A DNA stretch of 64,000 nucleotides, taken from NCBI GenBank assembly GCA_964646205.1, contig CAZYAZ010000004.1:1-64000 (forward strand), in the 5' to 3' direction. Under the pieces are notes generated by a model, which did no database searches, had not been told where the DNA came from, and saw nothing but the letters and a program-made list of their open reading frames with translations. Positions 17,013 through 26,083 of this stretch are shown one piece after another. Both the position numbers and the translations under genes were made by a program. Origin of the DNA: UBA8437 sp964646205 (GTDB taxonomy: Bacteria; Planctomycetota; Planctomycetia; Planctomycetales; Planctomycetaceae). Numbering within the stretch: the first letter of the stretch is position 1; every line of letters starts with the position of its first letter.

Positions 17013-18002
17013 CGTGTGCGTGTCGGCCGCGTGCATGATCGCCAGGTTGCACCTGAGTGTCTGCAGCCCGTCTTCGAAGGGACAGAGCGGGGTGTTCGAT
17101 TCACCGGAGACGTAGTCCAGAAAACGATGGGCCTGGAACACGAAAAGGTCGTCTCGCTCCAGTGGCTCCAACTGGTGCACCGTCCAGGGAGTTTCCGGTT
17201 CGGTGGCCACCTGCCATCGCATCCGGTGAGTCTCGACACGGATCGTTCCGCGTTCACAGATCACCGTCAACTGGCCCTCGTTGGGAGCCTGGTGCTGGTT
17301 CATTGAGTAGTGGGCCATCACGTTGCCGTGCCGGGCGATGACATGGACCGAGTCTTCGATGTCGACACCGGGGAGGGCCAGGTGGTCACAGTCGGCGGCG
17401 ACACGGGTCATCGGTCCGACGAGCCATTCGATGTAATTGACCACGTGTGTCAGTCCGTCCTGGATCACGCCGCCTCCGGTTGCCCGGTTGGTGTAGTAGA
17501 TCTCGCGATAGGCGGGTCGGTAGTGCGGGAAGTGCTGTCCGGAGACGACGCCGATTTCCAGCGGTCGGCCGAAGTCACCCGAGAGGACCTGGTGACGGAC
17601 TTCGGTGAGAAGCGGATGGGCTCGCATGACATAGGCCATCGAGAACTTCGCGTCCTTGGCGGTGGCCAGTTCTTCGAGTTGTTCAATGCCTTCCAGTGAC
17701 ACCGAGAGCGGTTTCTCACAGAGCACCGCGATGCCCTGTTGCAACAGGGTCACCGCCATCGAGACGTGCAGGTGAGCCGGCGTGCAGATGACGGCGATGT
17801 CGGGGTGGTGCTGCAGGGCCGTGTCGAGGTCGGCAAAGCTGTCATCCACCGGGTAACGGTTGGCGACATCGTTGCGGAGATCGTCGTTGATCTCGCAGAT
17901 CGACACCCGGCACCGTTCGGTGGACAGGAAGCACCGCGTGTGCCGTTCGCCGATTGAACCGGTGCCGATGACCAGGACGTGTGGGGTCTCGTTACTGCTC
18001 AC
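16998..18002 (-). CDS. Gfo/Idh/MocA-family NAD(P)-dependent dehydrogenase
   Basis: 334 aa. A Rossmann nucleotide-binding motif GTGSIGERH sits at 13-21, VICTPAHLH at 71-79, and the family's EKP motif at 96-98 (CEKPLSV) supplies the catalytic Lys. The C-terminal beta-sheet domain is of the usual length. Members oxidise sugars, inositols or related hydroxy compounds in the cytoplasm, and planctomycetes carry many. The gene is the last of a minus-strand unit with the two aminotransferases upstream of it (a 1-nt gap to the class III enzyme), so it may reduce or oxidise the carbonyl product of transamination. Substrate is unknown. Confidence 0.9.
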   Translation of the reverse strand: MSSNETPHVLVIGTGSIGERHTRCFLSTERCRVSICEINDDLRNDVANRYPVDDSFADLDTALQHHPDIAVICTPAHLHVSMAVTLLQQGIAVLCEKPLSVSLEGIEQLEELATAKDAKFSMAYVMRAHPLLTEVRHQVLSGDFGRPLEIGVVSGQHFPHYRPAYREIYYTNRATGGGVIQDGLTHVVNYIEWLVGPMTRVAADCDHLALPGVDIEDSVHVIARHGNVMAHYSMNQHQAPNEGQLTVICERGTIRVETHRMRWQVATEPETPWTVHQLEPLERDDLFVFQAHRFLDYVSGESNTPLCPFEDGLQTLRCNLAIMHAADTHTWVEV

Positions 18003-18003
18003 G

Positions 18004-19371
18004 TCAGTTCGACCCGTTCAACACGTCGGCGATGCTCTGGTCCAGGATCGCGACCATCTGGTCGATTTGTTCACCGGTCACCGTCAGCGGTGGTCCCAGC
18101 GCGATCCAGTGTGGGTCGAAGCGGCTGATCAGTCCGTTCTCAAGTGCCCGTCGTCCGATGGCCTGGCCGATGGGGGGATCGAACTGTTCTTTGGTTTCGG
18201 GATCCTTGACCAGTTCGATGCACTGCATCAGTCCCTTGCCGCGGATGTCGCCGATGATGCCGTGTTTCTTGAGCGATTCGAAACCGGCCCGCAGCCGTTC
18301 GCCCTGGTCGCGAACGTTGGCACACAGGTCGCGTTCGAGGATTTCCGAGAGCGTGGCGAGTCCAGCGGCCGAGGAGATCGGGTTGCCCTCGAACGTGTGC
18401 CCCTCGACAAACCCCGGATTCGACTCGGGGTCGCCCCAGAACGTTTCGGCGATGTGCTTCCGGCACAGCAGGGCCGCGATCGGAGCGTAGCCGCCCGAGA
18501 GGCCCTTGCCGAGGCAGAGCAGGTCGGGGGTAACGCCGAATGTCTGGGCGGCAAACATTTGACCCGTGCGTCCGACACCGGTGATGATCTCGTCAAAGAT
18601 CAGCAGCACGTCGTGACGGTCGCAGTATTCCCTCAGCAGTGGCAGGTACTCCTCGGGCGGGTCAATGATCCCGCCGGTGTGTCCGATTGGCTCGACGATC
18701 ACCGCGGCCACCGTGTCGGGATCCTCGAGATCGATGACCTCATTGACCAGCGATGCGCAGGTCAGGTCACAGTCGGGGTACTGCTTGTCGAACGGACAGC
18801 GGTAGCAGGTGGGCGGAAAGACGTGCAGGAACCCGGTGGCCAGCGGTTCATTGACCGCGCGGCGAGATTTCAGGCCGCCGGCCGACAAGGATCCCATGGT
18901 CGATCCGTGCCACGAGTGGTAACGGCCGATGATCTTGTATTTCGAGGCGTTGCCCTTGAGACGGTGATATTGCCGGGCCATCTTGATGGCCGCCTCGGTG
19001 GTCTCGGATCCGCCCGAGAAGAACTTGGCGGCACCCATGTCGTCTGGAGCCACCTCGACCAACTTGTTGGCCAACTGAACCGCCAGCGGGTTGGTGCCGT
19101 GCATGACCGGCGAGAATGTCATGGTGTCGAACTGTTGCTTGATCGATTCGATCACCCGGCGGTTGTTGTGACCGACGCTGACGACGTAGATGCCCGAGAG
19201 CCCGTCGAGGTACTGCTTGTCGTTGATGTCCCAGTAATGGACCCCGTCGGCGCGGGCCATGATCAACGGGTCGGCGGCGAAGGATTTCATCTGGGACCGC
19301 ACCATGATCTGGCGGAGGAATTTCTCCTCGCTGGTCTGTGCATCGGAGATGATTTCGGTGGGAGTGGTCAT
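18004..19371 (-). CDS. Class III PLP aminotransferase
   Basis: 455 aa, normal for omega-amino-acid or diamine transaminases. SGGSETTEAAIKMAR is the phosphate-binding block, RYHSWHGSTMGSLS stacks on PLP, LIFDEIITGVGRTG carries the cofactor Asp, and K289 in LGKGLSGGYAP forms the Schiff base. A four-Cys cluster (TCYRCPFDKQYPDCDLTC) after residue 185 occurs in a subset of related aminotransferases and could be structural. Donors may be beta-alanine, putrescine, taurine or similar amines; the sequence does not decide. The ATG overlaps the stop of the upstream class IV enzyme (ATGA), and the dehydrogenase gene follows after 1 nt. Confidence 0.9.
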   Translation of the reverse strand: MTTPTEIISDAQTSEEKFLRQIMVRSQMKSFAADPLIMARADGVHYWDINDKQYLDGLSGIYVVSVGHNNRRVIESIKQQFDTMTFSPVMHGTNPLAVQLANKLVEVAPDDMGAAKFFSGGSETTEAAIKMARQYHRLKGNASKYKIIGRYHSWHGSTMGSLSAGGLKSRRAVNEPLATGFLHVFPPTCYRCPFDKQYPDCDLTCASLVNEVIDLEDPDTVAAVIVEPIGHTGGIIDPPEEYLPLLREYCDRHDVLLIFDEIITGVGRTGQMFAAQTFGVTPDLLCLGKGLSGGYAPIAALLCRKHIAETFWGDPESNPGFVEGHTFEGNPISSAAGLATLSEILERDLCANVRDQGERLRAGFESLKKHGIIGDIRGKGLMQCIELVKDPETKEQFDPPIGQAIGRRALENGLISRFDPHWIALGPPLTVTGEQIDQMVAILDQSIADVLNGSN

Positions 19372-20333
19372 GAGTGGTTTCCTGGCTCGTTGTTCATCTG
19401 TGGTTCGTGGTGGCTCTCACCGCCGTGTTGTATCTGGTTTCGTACGTCGATGCCGACCAGTTGGTCCCAGGCCGTCATCAGTTGATCATAGACGGGGCCG
19501 GGTGTGCCATTCCCAATGGCCCGGGAGTTGAATTGCGTGACCGGGGCGAGGCAGTAGGGAGTGCTGGCTACCAGGGCCTCGTCGGCCTCCTGCACATCGT
19601 CGGGCCACAGGTCTCGCCGGACCAGTGACAGGTCGCAGGCCCGGCACAATTCTTCGACCACCCCCACGCTGATGCTCTGCAACACGCTGTTGATTGCCGG
19701 GGCAATGACCTGTTGGCCGTTGACCAGCAGGAATCCGGCCGCGGTGGTCTCTGTCAGCCGTCCCTGCTGGTCCAGCAAGACCGCCCGGGCTCCCGCGGCG
19801 ATCTGTGCGGCTTCGCGATCGGCCAGGTAGTAGTGCAGCCGACTGCGGTGCTTGATCGACGGGTCGATACACGCATCGGGCAACTGTCGCACCGAGGGAG
19901 TGACCAGGTGCAGCCCCTCGGCTTGCATCGTCCGCCACAGGTGAAAGGGCAGGGGGAAGGAATGGGCGCACAGGGTCGGCCCCGTGTCGAAACGCCCGGC
20001 CGGTTGCCCCGAGTAGGTGGCGTATGGCCCGGCGGTGGCGAAAACGACCAGTCCCAGGTCGTTTGCGGAATCGAGCGAGACGGTGTTGTGGGCCACAAGA
20101 TCACGGCAGATGCCAGCCACCTCATCGGTTTCCAGCCCGATGTCGAACCCGACGGTTGCCAATGAATTGGTGAAACGGTCGAGATGTTCTTCGAGTCGGA
20201 ACAACTGGTGGCCAAACGTACGCAGCGTCTCCGAGACGGTCGCGGCCTGGACGATACCGGCATCAAACACTGGCAAAACCGCCTGGTCGGCGGGCACCAG
20301 TTCTCCGTTGAGGTAGGCGAGCGGTTGCTGCAT
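19368..20333 (-). CDS. Class IV PLP aminotransferase (BCAT/DAAT type)
   Basis: 321 aa from ATG 20331-20333; the extension to 20480 lacks family features and would overlap the divergent TerC start. YLNGELVPADQAVLPVFDAG is the family N-terminus, K161 in IKHRSRLHYYL binds PLP, and the RLTETTAAGFLLV block includes the Glu that contacts the pyridine nitrogen. Relatives transaminate branched-chain amino acids or D-amino acids or lyse aminodeoxychorismate. The overlap with the class III aminotransferase puts two different PLP transaminases in one operon, which suggests successive or reciprocal amino-group transfers. Confidence 0.88.
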   Translation of the reverse strand: MQQPLAYLNGELVPADQAVLPVFDAGIVQAATVSETLRTFGHQLFRLEEHLDRFTNSLATVGFDIGLETDEVAGICRDLVAHNTVSLDSANDLGLVVFATAGPYATYSGQPAGRFDTGPTLCAHSFPLPFHLWRTMQAEGLHLVTPSVRQLPDACIDPSIKHRSRLHYYLADREAAQIAAGARAVLLDQQGRLTETTAAGFLLVNGQQVIAPAINSVLQSISVGVVEELCRACDLSLVRRDLWPDDVQEADEALVASTPYCLAPVTQFNSRAIGNGTPGPVYDQLMTAWDQLVGIDVRNQIQHGGESHHEPQMNNEPGNHS

Positions 20334-20470
20334 CGGTGGACGACAATGACCTGGGGTGTGTGGGACCGGTCTGTTTCGAGGTGGCCTCGGTTGCCAACCT
20401 GTGGCTATCGTATCGGTTCGATCAGTGAGGAACAAAGCGACCCGAATCGACAAGCAGGAGAGAGGGATCC

Positions 20471-21265
20471 ATGGATCCACTTGGGGCGATCAGTGCACTG
20501 CTGACCTTGACCGCGATGGAGATCGTGTTGGGGATCGACAATGTCGTTTTTATTGCGATTCTTTGTGGACGTTTGCCCGAGGAGCAGCAACCTCTCGGAC
20601 GTCGGCTTGGACTGGCCGCGGCGCTGGTCACCCGCATCATGCTGCTATGCCTGTTGTTCTGGATGCTGGATCCCAACAACAGTTTCTTCACCCATGCGCT
20701 GGTGAACCTGACCGAGGACATCGGGTTGCCCGAAGAGTGGCTGCTGGATGGCCAGGGGCTGTTGCAGGAGAAAATCAACGTCTTCACCGTCCAGGACCTG
20801 GTCCTGTTCCTGGGAGGGATGTTCCTGATTGGCAAGAGCGTGCACGAGGTCCACGACGCGCTGGAAGGCGAAGACCTGCCCGAGGAGACTGGCAAGCCGG
20901 TGAGTTTTGTCAGCGTGCTGATCCAGGTGGCTCTGCTGGATATCGTGTTCTCGCTGGATTCGGTGATCACCGCGGTTGGTATGGCCGAGGACCTGTGGGT
21001 GATGGTGACAGCGATCATCATTGCGGTTGGCGTGATGCTGGTCTTCGCGGACCGCATCAGCGGTTTCATCGACTCGAATCCGACGGTGAAGATGCTGGCG
21101 CTGAGTTTCCTGATCCTGATCGGCGTGATGTTGACCGCCGAGGCGATGGGCATGCACATCAAGAAGGGCTACATCTACTTCGCGATGGCGTTTGCGCTGC
21201 TGGTGGAAATGCTCAACATGCGGGCCCGGCGGCGGCGGATTGCCAAGAAAGCTGCGGCGACCTAG
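20471..21265 (+). CDS. TerC-family integral membrane protein
   Basis: 264 aa with seven to eight hydrophobic segments. The two internal repeats of the family each have the acidic signature: EIVLGIDNVVF (residues 17-27) and DIVFSLDSVITAV (about 157-169). TerC/Alx proteins export metal ions, notably manganese, and are linked to tellurite and alkaline stress resistance. A strong ribosome site (GGAGAGAGG) precedes the ATG. It is divergent from the aminotransferase operon and its stop overlaps by 3 nt the stop of the convergent enolase-superfamily gene. No ter genes surround it, so general metal homeostasis is the likely role. Confidence 0.93.
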   Translation: MDPLGAISALLTLTAMEIVLGIDNVVFIAILCGRLPEEQQPLGRRLGLAAALVTRIMLLCLLFWMLDPNNSFFTHALVNLTEDIGLPEEWLLDGQGLLQEKINVFTVQDLVLFLGGMFLIGKSVHEVHDALEGEDLPEETGKPVSFVSVLIQVALLDIVFSLDSVITAVGMAEDLWVMVTAIIIAVGVMLVFADRISGFIDSNPTVKMLALSFLILIGVMLTAEAMGMHIKKGYIYFAMAFALLVEMLNMRARRRRIAKKAAAT

Positions 21266-22407
21266 CCGGGCATCGCGTCGATCGACGGGGGCGCCTCCTC
21301 GCGGTATTGCGCCAGTTGCTCGCGATCGAGTTCGACACCCAGGCCCGGCCCGTCGGGTGCCGTGGCCACTTCCGGGCCCAGTGCCAGTGGCTGGGTGATC
21401 AGGTCGGCCTGGTGATACAACGGCCCGATCAGATCGGCTGGATAGCGTTCGCTGTCGATGGTCTCGTCGGCCATGGCCAGGTGCAGCATCGCGGCGGTGG
21501 CAATGCCGAGTTCCAGGTTGCTGCCCATCGCGCAGACGATGCCCGCCTCGCGGGCGACCTGCGAGATCCGCCGCATCTCGGTCAGCCCCCCGTGCTTGCC
21601 GGGGTAGACGGCCAGGATGTCGGCCGCCTGGTGGCGGACCAACTGCACCGCATCGGCGACGGTGAAACAACTCTCGTCGGCCATGATCGGGATGTCGGTT
21701 TGTTGCCGCAGTGCCGCGAGTGCCTGAGGGTCACCCGCTGCGATAGGCTGTTCGGCGAACAACACGTCGTGTTCGTCCAGGGCGGCCATCATCTCGATTG
21801 CCGTGTCGGTGTCCCAGCCGCAATTGGCGTCGAAGCCGATCGGCACGTCGGGGCCCGCGAGTTCCCGGACCGCCCGGAAACGGGCCAGGTCGGTGTCGGC
21901 ATCCAGGCCCACCTTGACCTTGAGCGTGTTGACACCCCAGTCGAGGAAACGGCTGGCCAGGCCGACGGCCTTCTCGACGGGGAAGGCTCCCACGACCATC
22001 TTGATCGGAGCGGATTCACGGACCTTGCCACCCAGCAGGTCATAGACCGGGGCGTTTTCGGCCTTGCCGGCCAGGTCCCAGATGGCCATCTCGACGGCCG
22101 CCTTGGTGAAGGGGTTGAAGCGGATCACCCCGTCGATTGTTTGCCACACCGACTCGATCTGCCGCGGGTCCATGCCGAGGATTGACGGGGCGATCAACTC
22201 GTCGATCGCCGCCAGGCAGCCGGTGCGGGTTTCGCCGCTCCAGCGAGGAGCCACGGTGGCTTCGCCCAATCCGACAAGCCCGGTGTCGGTCTCGACTTCC
22301 ACGATCACATACGGCGAGGTGATGTGTTCACCGTGAGCCGTCTTGGTTGTTAGCTCGGGAACCAATGGCACGTGGATCGGCGTGGCCGTGACGCGGGTGA
22401 TTTTCAT
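21262..22407 (-). CDS. Enolase superfamily, muconate-lactonizing-enzyme subgroup
   Basis: 381 aa. The capping domain is followed by the TIM barrel with catalytic K163-x-K165 in LKVKVG, metal ligands D193 (FDANCGW), E219 (FAEQP) and D244-E245 (MADES), and the second acid/base K271 in YPGKHGG. The KxK...K pattern defines the MLE subgroup (cycloisomerase, o-succinylbenzoate synthase, dipeptide epimerase, N-succinylamino acid racemase). Substrate is unknown; an amino-acid-derived compound fits the neighbouring deacylase and transaminases. ATGA overlap with the MFS gene upstream suggests that it acts on the imported solute. Confidence 0.92.
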   Translation of the reverse strand: MKITRVTATPIHVPLVPELTTKTAHGEHITSPYVIVEVETDTGLVGLGEATVAPRWSGETRTGCLAAIDELIAPSILGMDPRQIESVWQTIDGVIRFNPFTKAAVEMAIWDLAGKAENAPVYDLLGGKVRESAPIKMVVGAFPVEKAVGLASRFLDWGVNTLKVKVGLDADTDLARFRAVRELAGPDVPIGFDANCGWDTDTAIEMMAALDEHDVLFAEQPIAAGDPQALAALRQQTDIPIMADESCFTVADAVQLVRHQAADILAVYPGKHGGLTEMRRISQVAREAGIVCAMGSNLELGIATAAMLHLAMADETIDSERYPADLIGPLYHQADLITQPLALGPEVATAPDGPGLGVELDREQLAQYREEAPPSIDAMPG

Positions 22408-23786
22408 GGTTCGACCTCCTCGGGGCGAACCGTTGCCGGAGCCATTTCCATGACCGGTGTGTCCCCAATTCTGACGAATGAAAAGGCGATCGCTGCGACG
22501 GCATAAAATCCGGCGTGCAGCAGGATCAACATGTCCCAGCGACCATCCCACATGGTGCCGCCGTCCTTGATTTTGTCGACGAGCATGCCGACCAGTGGAG
22601 TGAACACGACGCCGGCGAAGCAACCGATCATGTTGGAGGTGCCCGAGACAATCGCTGCACTCTTGCCACCCAGGTCGATCAGGCCGGCCCAGACTGCCGG
22701 GCTGGCAATTCCCGAGAAGGTCGATCCCAGCGTGATCAGTACGACCACCGTCATGTGGTCGGACGCAAACGCCGAGCAGACGGTCAGCACCGTGGTCAGG
22801 ACCAGCGAAACACAGGCCAGGCCGCTGCGACTCAATGTTCGATTGCCGGTCGTTTTCTGGATCACGTCGATCAGCACACCACCGATCAGCCCCCCGATGA
22901 TGACCCCTCCCAGCGGCCACGCGGAATAGAATGCGGATTCTTTCACGCTCAGGCCGTGCCCTCGTTCCAGGAACTCCGGGAAGTAGGTCACGAAGAGGTT
23001 GTATCCGGCCGCTCGGAATGGGGCCTGGATGCACATCCACAGGATCGCCGAGTGCGTGAGGAATCTCCAGATCGGTGGCGAATCGACTTGAGAATCTGTG
23101 GCGGCCGAATCCACGCCGAGTTCCTCGGGCTTGCTCGTGACCGCCACGCGAGGATGTTGTTCGGGACGGGTGCGGAAGACCAACCAGAAGAGGATGGCCC
23201 AGGCCACTCCCACCAGCGAGTAGACCTGGAACACACTCCGCCAGTGCATTTTCTCCATCAACTCTCCGGTGATCCAGAATGTGGCCATGCCGCCGACGGA
23301 CATGGCCACGCCGATCATGGCGGAGACCGATCCGTGCAGCCGCGACGGGAACCAGTCCTTGATCACCTGGGCCGTGTTGGGAACCAGCCCGGCCTGTGAC
23401 AGCCCGAAAGCGAAACGACTCACCAGGAGTGGGACCAGTGAAAATACGAACGAGGTCCAGACCGTCATCGCCGACCACAACACGCTGAACAGTGGCAGGG
23501 CATTGCGGGTGCCGATCCGCAACCCGATCACTCCGCCGGGAATCTGGAAGACGAGGTACCCCAGTGCGAACACGCTGAACACCCAACCCATGTCCTCGCT
23601 ATTGAGGTTGAGTTCGGCCTGGATGGTCGTGCTGGCAACAGCCAGGCAGTGCCGGGTCAGGTAGGCGCTGCTGGAGGCGAGGGCGACCAGGACCAGGACC
23701 ACGATCCTCAGCCCGAGTGGGATACGAGTTCTCTCAGAATCATCCGGAGAATTGGTCCCATCTGCTGAGGTCGGTGGATCGCTCAT
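22404..23786 (-). CDS. MFS transporter, anion:cation symporter type
   Basis: 460 aa with about twelve hydrophobic segments and a central charged loop (about residues 205-235). The N-half carries RHCLAVASTTIQAELNLN and a GYLVFQIPGGVIGLRIGTRN segment, and the MFS motif A region is DRI-like in the loop of TM2-3. The ACS family (hexuronate, phthalate, sialate carriers) shares the N-terminal arrangement and likely carries an organic anion. It overlaps by 4 nt both the DMF-hydrolase-like gene upstream and the enolase-superfamily gene downstream, forming a tight uptake and conversion unit. Confidence 0.9.
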   Translation of the reverse strand: MSDPPTSADGTNSPDDSERTRIPLGLRIVVLVLVALASSSAYLTRHCLAVASTTIQAELNLNSEDMGWVFSVFALGYLVFQIPGGVIGLRIGTRNALPLFSVLWSAMTVWTSFVFSLVPLLVSRFAFGLSQAGLVPNTAQVIKDWFPSRLHGSVSAMIGVAMSVGGMATFWITGELMEKMHWRSVFQVYSLVGVAWAILFWLVFRTRPEQHPRVAVTSKPEELGVDSAATDSQVDSPPIWRFLTHSAILWMCIQAPFRAAGYNLFVTYFPEFLERGHGLSVKESAFYSAWPLGGVIIGGLIGGVLIDVIQKTTGNRTLSRSGLACVSLVLTTVLTVCSAFASDHMTVVVLITLGSTFSGIASPAVWAGLIDLGGKSAAIVSGTSNMIGCFAGVVFTPLVGMLVDKIKDGGTMWDGRWDMLILLHAGFYAVAAIAFSFVRIGDTPVMEMAPATVRPEEVEP

Positions 23787-25327
23787 TCGAGCATGCCTCG
23801 CAATGCGTTGGCGGTCACGGCACTGATACCGTCATCGATGGTGATCGAGAGTGTCCAGCAAAGCGACCCGACCGAGAAGACCCGGCCGCCGGATTCGGTG
23901 TTGTAGCTGATCAGGTCGGCTCCCGAATCGTCGGGGTTGATGCCCTTGGCCAGGTGCTGGAGGTTGGCCGGTGAGTCGGGACAGATCTTGTCGAGTTCGT
24001 GTCCCGACGCTCCGCCGGGACAGCGTTCGTGTAGGCTGCGGTGTCCGAACAGGTCGCCGTGTCCCAGGCCGGTTCCCGCGAAGACCGCGTCGTCGGCCGC
24101 GAGCACCCGGTAGGGGGCTCCGGACTGGAAACCGGAGTGCGTGTAGGCCAGGCCCAGCAGGTTGGCTTCCGATTCACCTCGCAGGGCGAACTCTCCCTCC
24201 CGCCGACACAGCATCGTCTGCTCGTCGGGGAATTCGACCTCCGCGTACAGGCCACATCCGGCCAGGTACATCAGCCGACCGCCGTCGTGGTGCACCCAGT
24301 TCTTGACCCGCTGGTACATCTGCGGTGACCAGTATTCCGGATGCGTGTTGAGTACCAGCACGCGATAGGATTCCAGCGGCACCCGGTCGAAGTGGAGTTC
24401 GGTTTCGCTGTAGAGGTCGTAGGCGAAGTTCTCTCGTTCGAGCCAGCCCAGCAGTCGCCATTCGCCGGGTGCCAATGCCGAAGGAGTGCGGCCACGGATC
24501 GGCGAGGTGATCTCGTCGTGTTCAGGAATCACGGCGTTGACCGAGGGGCGGTCGAAGGACAGCGGGGCGGCGGTTTCCTCGTACGGCCACGTGTCGGGGC
24601 GGAGGTAACGCCCCAGGTCCTGCCGGGCGTTGACCACCGGCTCGGCGGTCAGTCCATCCTGGCTGAAATAGTTGCTGCGGCCGCCGAACTTGTTGTACGC
24701 GTTCCAGGTGATCGTCGAGGCCAGCACGCAGATGTCGGCGGTGGGGGCCGTCGGTGAAACGATCCAGGGAAAGTTGGTGAAGCGACCGTCCAGCGTGGTG
24801 GCGTGCAGGTAATACAGGCCGCCCCGGTCGGGCGCCACCAGGCCGTGTTTCTGGAATTCGAGCGAGTAGCCGGTCTGGTTCCAGTCGACGCCGGTTCCGG
24901 TGTAATCGCCGTCGGGGGTGATCTGCATCATCGCCCGGTGCCCGTGCTCGTCACACCAGCCGTAACTGGTGACGAATTCCTTGTTCCATCCGTAACGAAA
25001 CAGGTCGAGCCGGAACTGGTCGACCGAGTGAACCCGGTACTCGGACATCTCTCCCGATCGACACCAGTTGGGCCACATGTAACCGAGAAAGCCGTCGGAG
25101 AGCAGGCGGAACAGGTGGGGACGGTCGGCGGTGATCGTGGCGCGTGTTCGCTTGGAACCGAACCCGGGACAACAGGCGATCACCTCGTAGTCGCCCTCTG
25201 CCAGGTCGCCGTAGAGGGCGCCGGCCGGGCTGGAAGTCAGTGTCCAACTGCGATCGCCCTGGCGAAATTCCAGGATGGCTCCACAGAGGGCCGAGTGATT
25301 CTCGTCGCTGACGTAACCGATGAGCAT
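23783..25327 (-). CDS. N,N-dimethylformamidase beta-subunit-like protein
   Basis: 514 aa from the ATG at 25325-25327; no signal peptide. The N-terminal 90 residues are a beta-sandwich-like domain (YVSDENHSALCGAILEFRQG), and the remainder matches the DMFase large-subunit C-terminal domain through ITWNAYNKFGGRSNY and VLNTHPEYWSPQMYQRV. DMFase hydrolyses N,N-dimethylformamide to formate and dimethylamine using an iron centre with a small partner subunit, which is not seen here. Many planctomycete and proteobacterial homologues lack the partner, so another amide is likely the substrate. It overlaps the MFS gene by 4 nt (ATGA) and is the first gene of its operon. Confidence 0.8.
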   Translation of the reverse strand: MLIGYVSDENHSALCGAILEFRQGDRSWTLTSSPAGALYGDLAEGDYEVIACCPGFGSKRTRATITADRPHLFRLLSDGFLGYMWPNWCRSGEMSEYRVHSVDQFRLDLFRYGWNKEFVTSYGWCDEHGHRAMMQITPDGDYTGTGVDWNQTGYSLEFQKHGLVAPDRGGLYYLHATTLDGRFTNFPWIVSPTAPTADICVLASTITWNAYNKFGGRSNYFSQDGLTAEPVVNARQDLGRYLRPDTWPYEETAAPLSFDRPSVNAVIPEHDEITSPIRGRTPSALAPGEWRLLGWLERENFAYDLYSETELHFDRVPLESYRVLVLNTHPEYWSPQMYQRVKNWVHHDGGRLMYLAGCGLYAEVEFPDEQTMLCRREGEFALRGESEANLLGLAYTHSGFQSGAPYRVLAADDAVFAGTGLGHGDLFGHRSLHERCPGGASGHELDKICPDSPANLQHLAKGINPDDSGADLISYNTESGGRVFSVGSLCWTLSITIDDGISAVTANALRGMLE

Positions 25328-25350
25328 GGTGCCTGCAGTCGTTGGGGCTA

Positions 25351-25390
25351 CAAAAAAGGGGCCGGGTCCGCCGACAGCGGATCCGGCCCC
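25351..25390 (-). terminator. Rho-independent terminator of the DUF1080 gene
   Basis: Read on the minus strand, a 14-bp GC-rich stem (arms 25377-25390 and 25358-25371, one G-U pair, loop 25372-25376) is followed by six T residues. It lies 20 nt beyond the DUF1080 stop and just upstream of the DMFase-like gene. This is the most convincing intrinsic terminator in the window. Confidence 0.93.
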
Positions 25391-25410
25391 TGGTGGGCGG
25401 ATCGGGGAAC

Positions 25411-26025
25411 CTACAGTTCCTTGATCATGATCTTGCGGAAGTGGATCGGGGCGCCCTCGGACTGGAGTCCGAATGGTCCCTTGCGGACGACGTAGGGGCC
25501 GGCCTTGCCGATCAGCACGCCGTTGAGCTTGGCTGTCAGCACGCCGTCCCTGGAGACGATGTGCAATTGATTCCACTCGGTGTGGGGCTTGCGGGCTTTC
25601 TCCCGGGCCTTCTTGTCGCCGTTGTTTCGTGGCCCCTTGGCACCACCCATCGCGAAGATCATCGCCAGGTTGTCGTAATGTCCCTGGACCTCGACACACG
25701 CCGGCCAGACCTTGTGCTTGCCGGCGATGTAGTTGAGGACTCCGCTGTTGCCCTTTTGCTTGGGATAGCGGAATTCGAAGGACAACTCGTAGTTGGTGTA
25801 GCTCTTCTTGGTGCAGATGTACCCGTTGGGGGTGCCGTTGCATTCGATCACGTCGCCATTGACCTTCCAGCTCTTGGCGTCGCCGACGGCGACGAAGAAA
25901 TCTTTTTTCAGGCTTTTCAGGGCGACGAACCCCTTCTTCTCGGCGGCGGTGCTCTGGGTGGCCTGCAGGCCGATCCCGGCCAGGAGCGTGGCGAAGAGGG
26001 CCAGGGGGAGGATGCGCTTGATCAT
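25411..26025 (-). CDS. DUF1080 protein (3-keto-disaccharide hydrolase-like)
   Basis: 204 aa from ATG at 26023-26025 with AAGGA upstream. Signal peptide (MIKRILPLALFATLLAG), cleaved near TAA. The lectin-like jelly-roll domain is seen in SWKVNGDVIECNGTPNGYI, YELSFEFRYP and GNSGVLNYI. Such DUF1080 proteins act on 3-keto sugars outside the cytoplasm or bind glycans, and planctomycetes hold them with DUF1501 and DUF1553 genes, as here. It is the last gene of the block that includes the DUF1501 protein, with 58 nt between, and it ends at the strong terminator. Confidence 0.88.
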   Translation of the reverse strand: MIKRILPLALFATLLAGIGLQATQSTAAEKKGFVALKSLKKDFFVAVGDAKSWKVNGDVIECNGTPNGYICTKKSYTNYELSFEFRYPKQKGNSGVLNYIAGKHKVWPACVEVQGHYDNLAMIFAMGGAKGPRNNGDKKAREKARKPHTEWNQLHIVSRDGVLTAKLNGVLIGKAGPYVVRKGPFGLQSEGAPIHFRKIMIKEL

Positions 26026-26083
26026 GGTGAAAGTCCTTGGGTGTGAATTCGTGTCAGCCAGTGATTGTCTTGAGGTGTGTGGT

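Noticed and set aside
17860..19485. 541-codon plus-strand open frame
   Set aside because: Opposite two genes with catalytic motifs (Gfo/Idh and class III aminotransferase).
21262..23586. Single 774-residue protein joining the MLE-type enzyme to upstream sequence
   Set aside because: The upstream part is out of frame with the MFS transporter that occupies the region; the MLE protein starts at 22407 with ATGA overlap.
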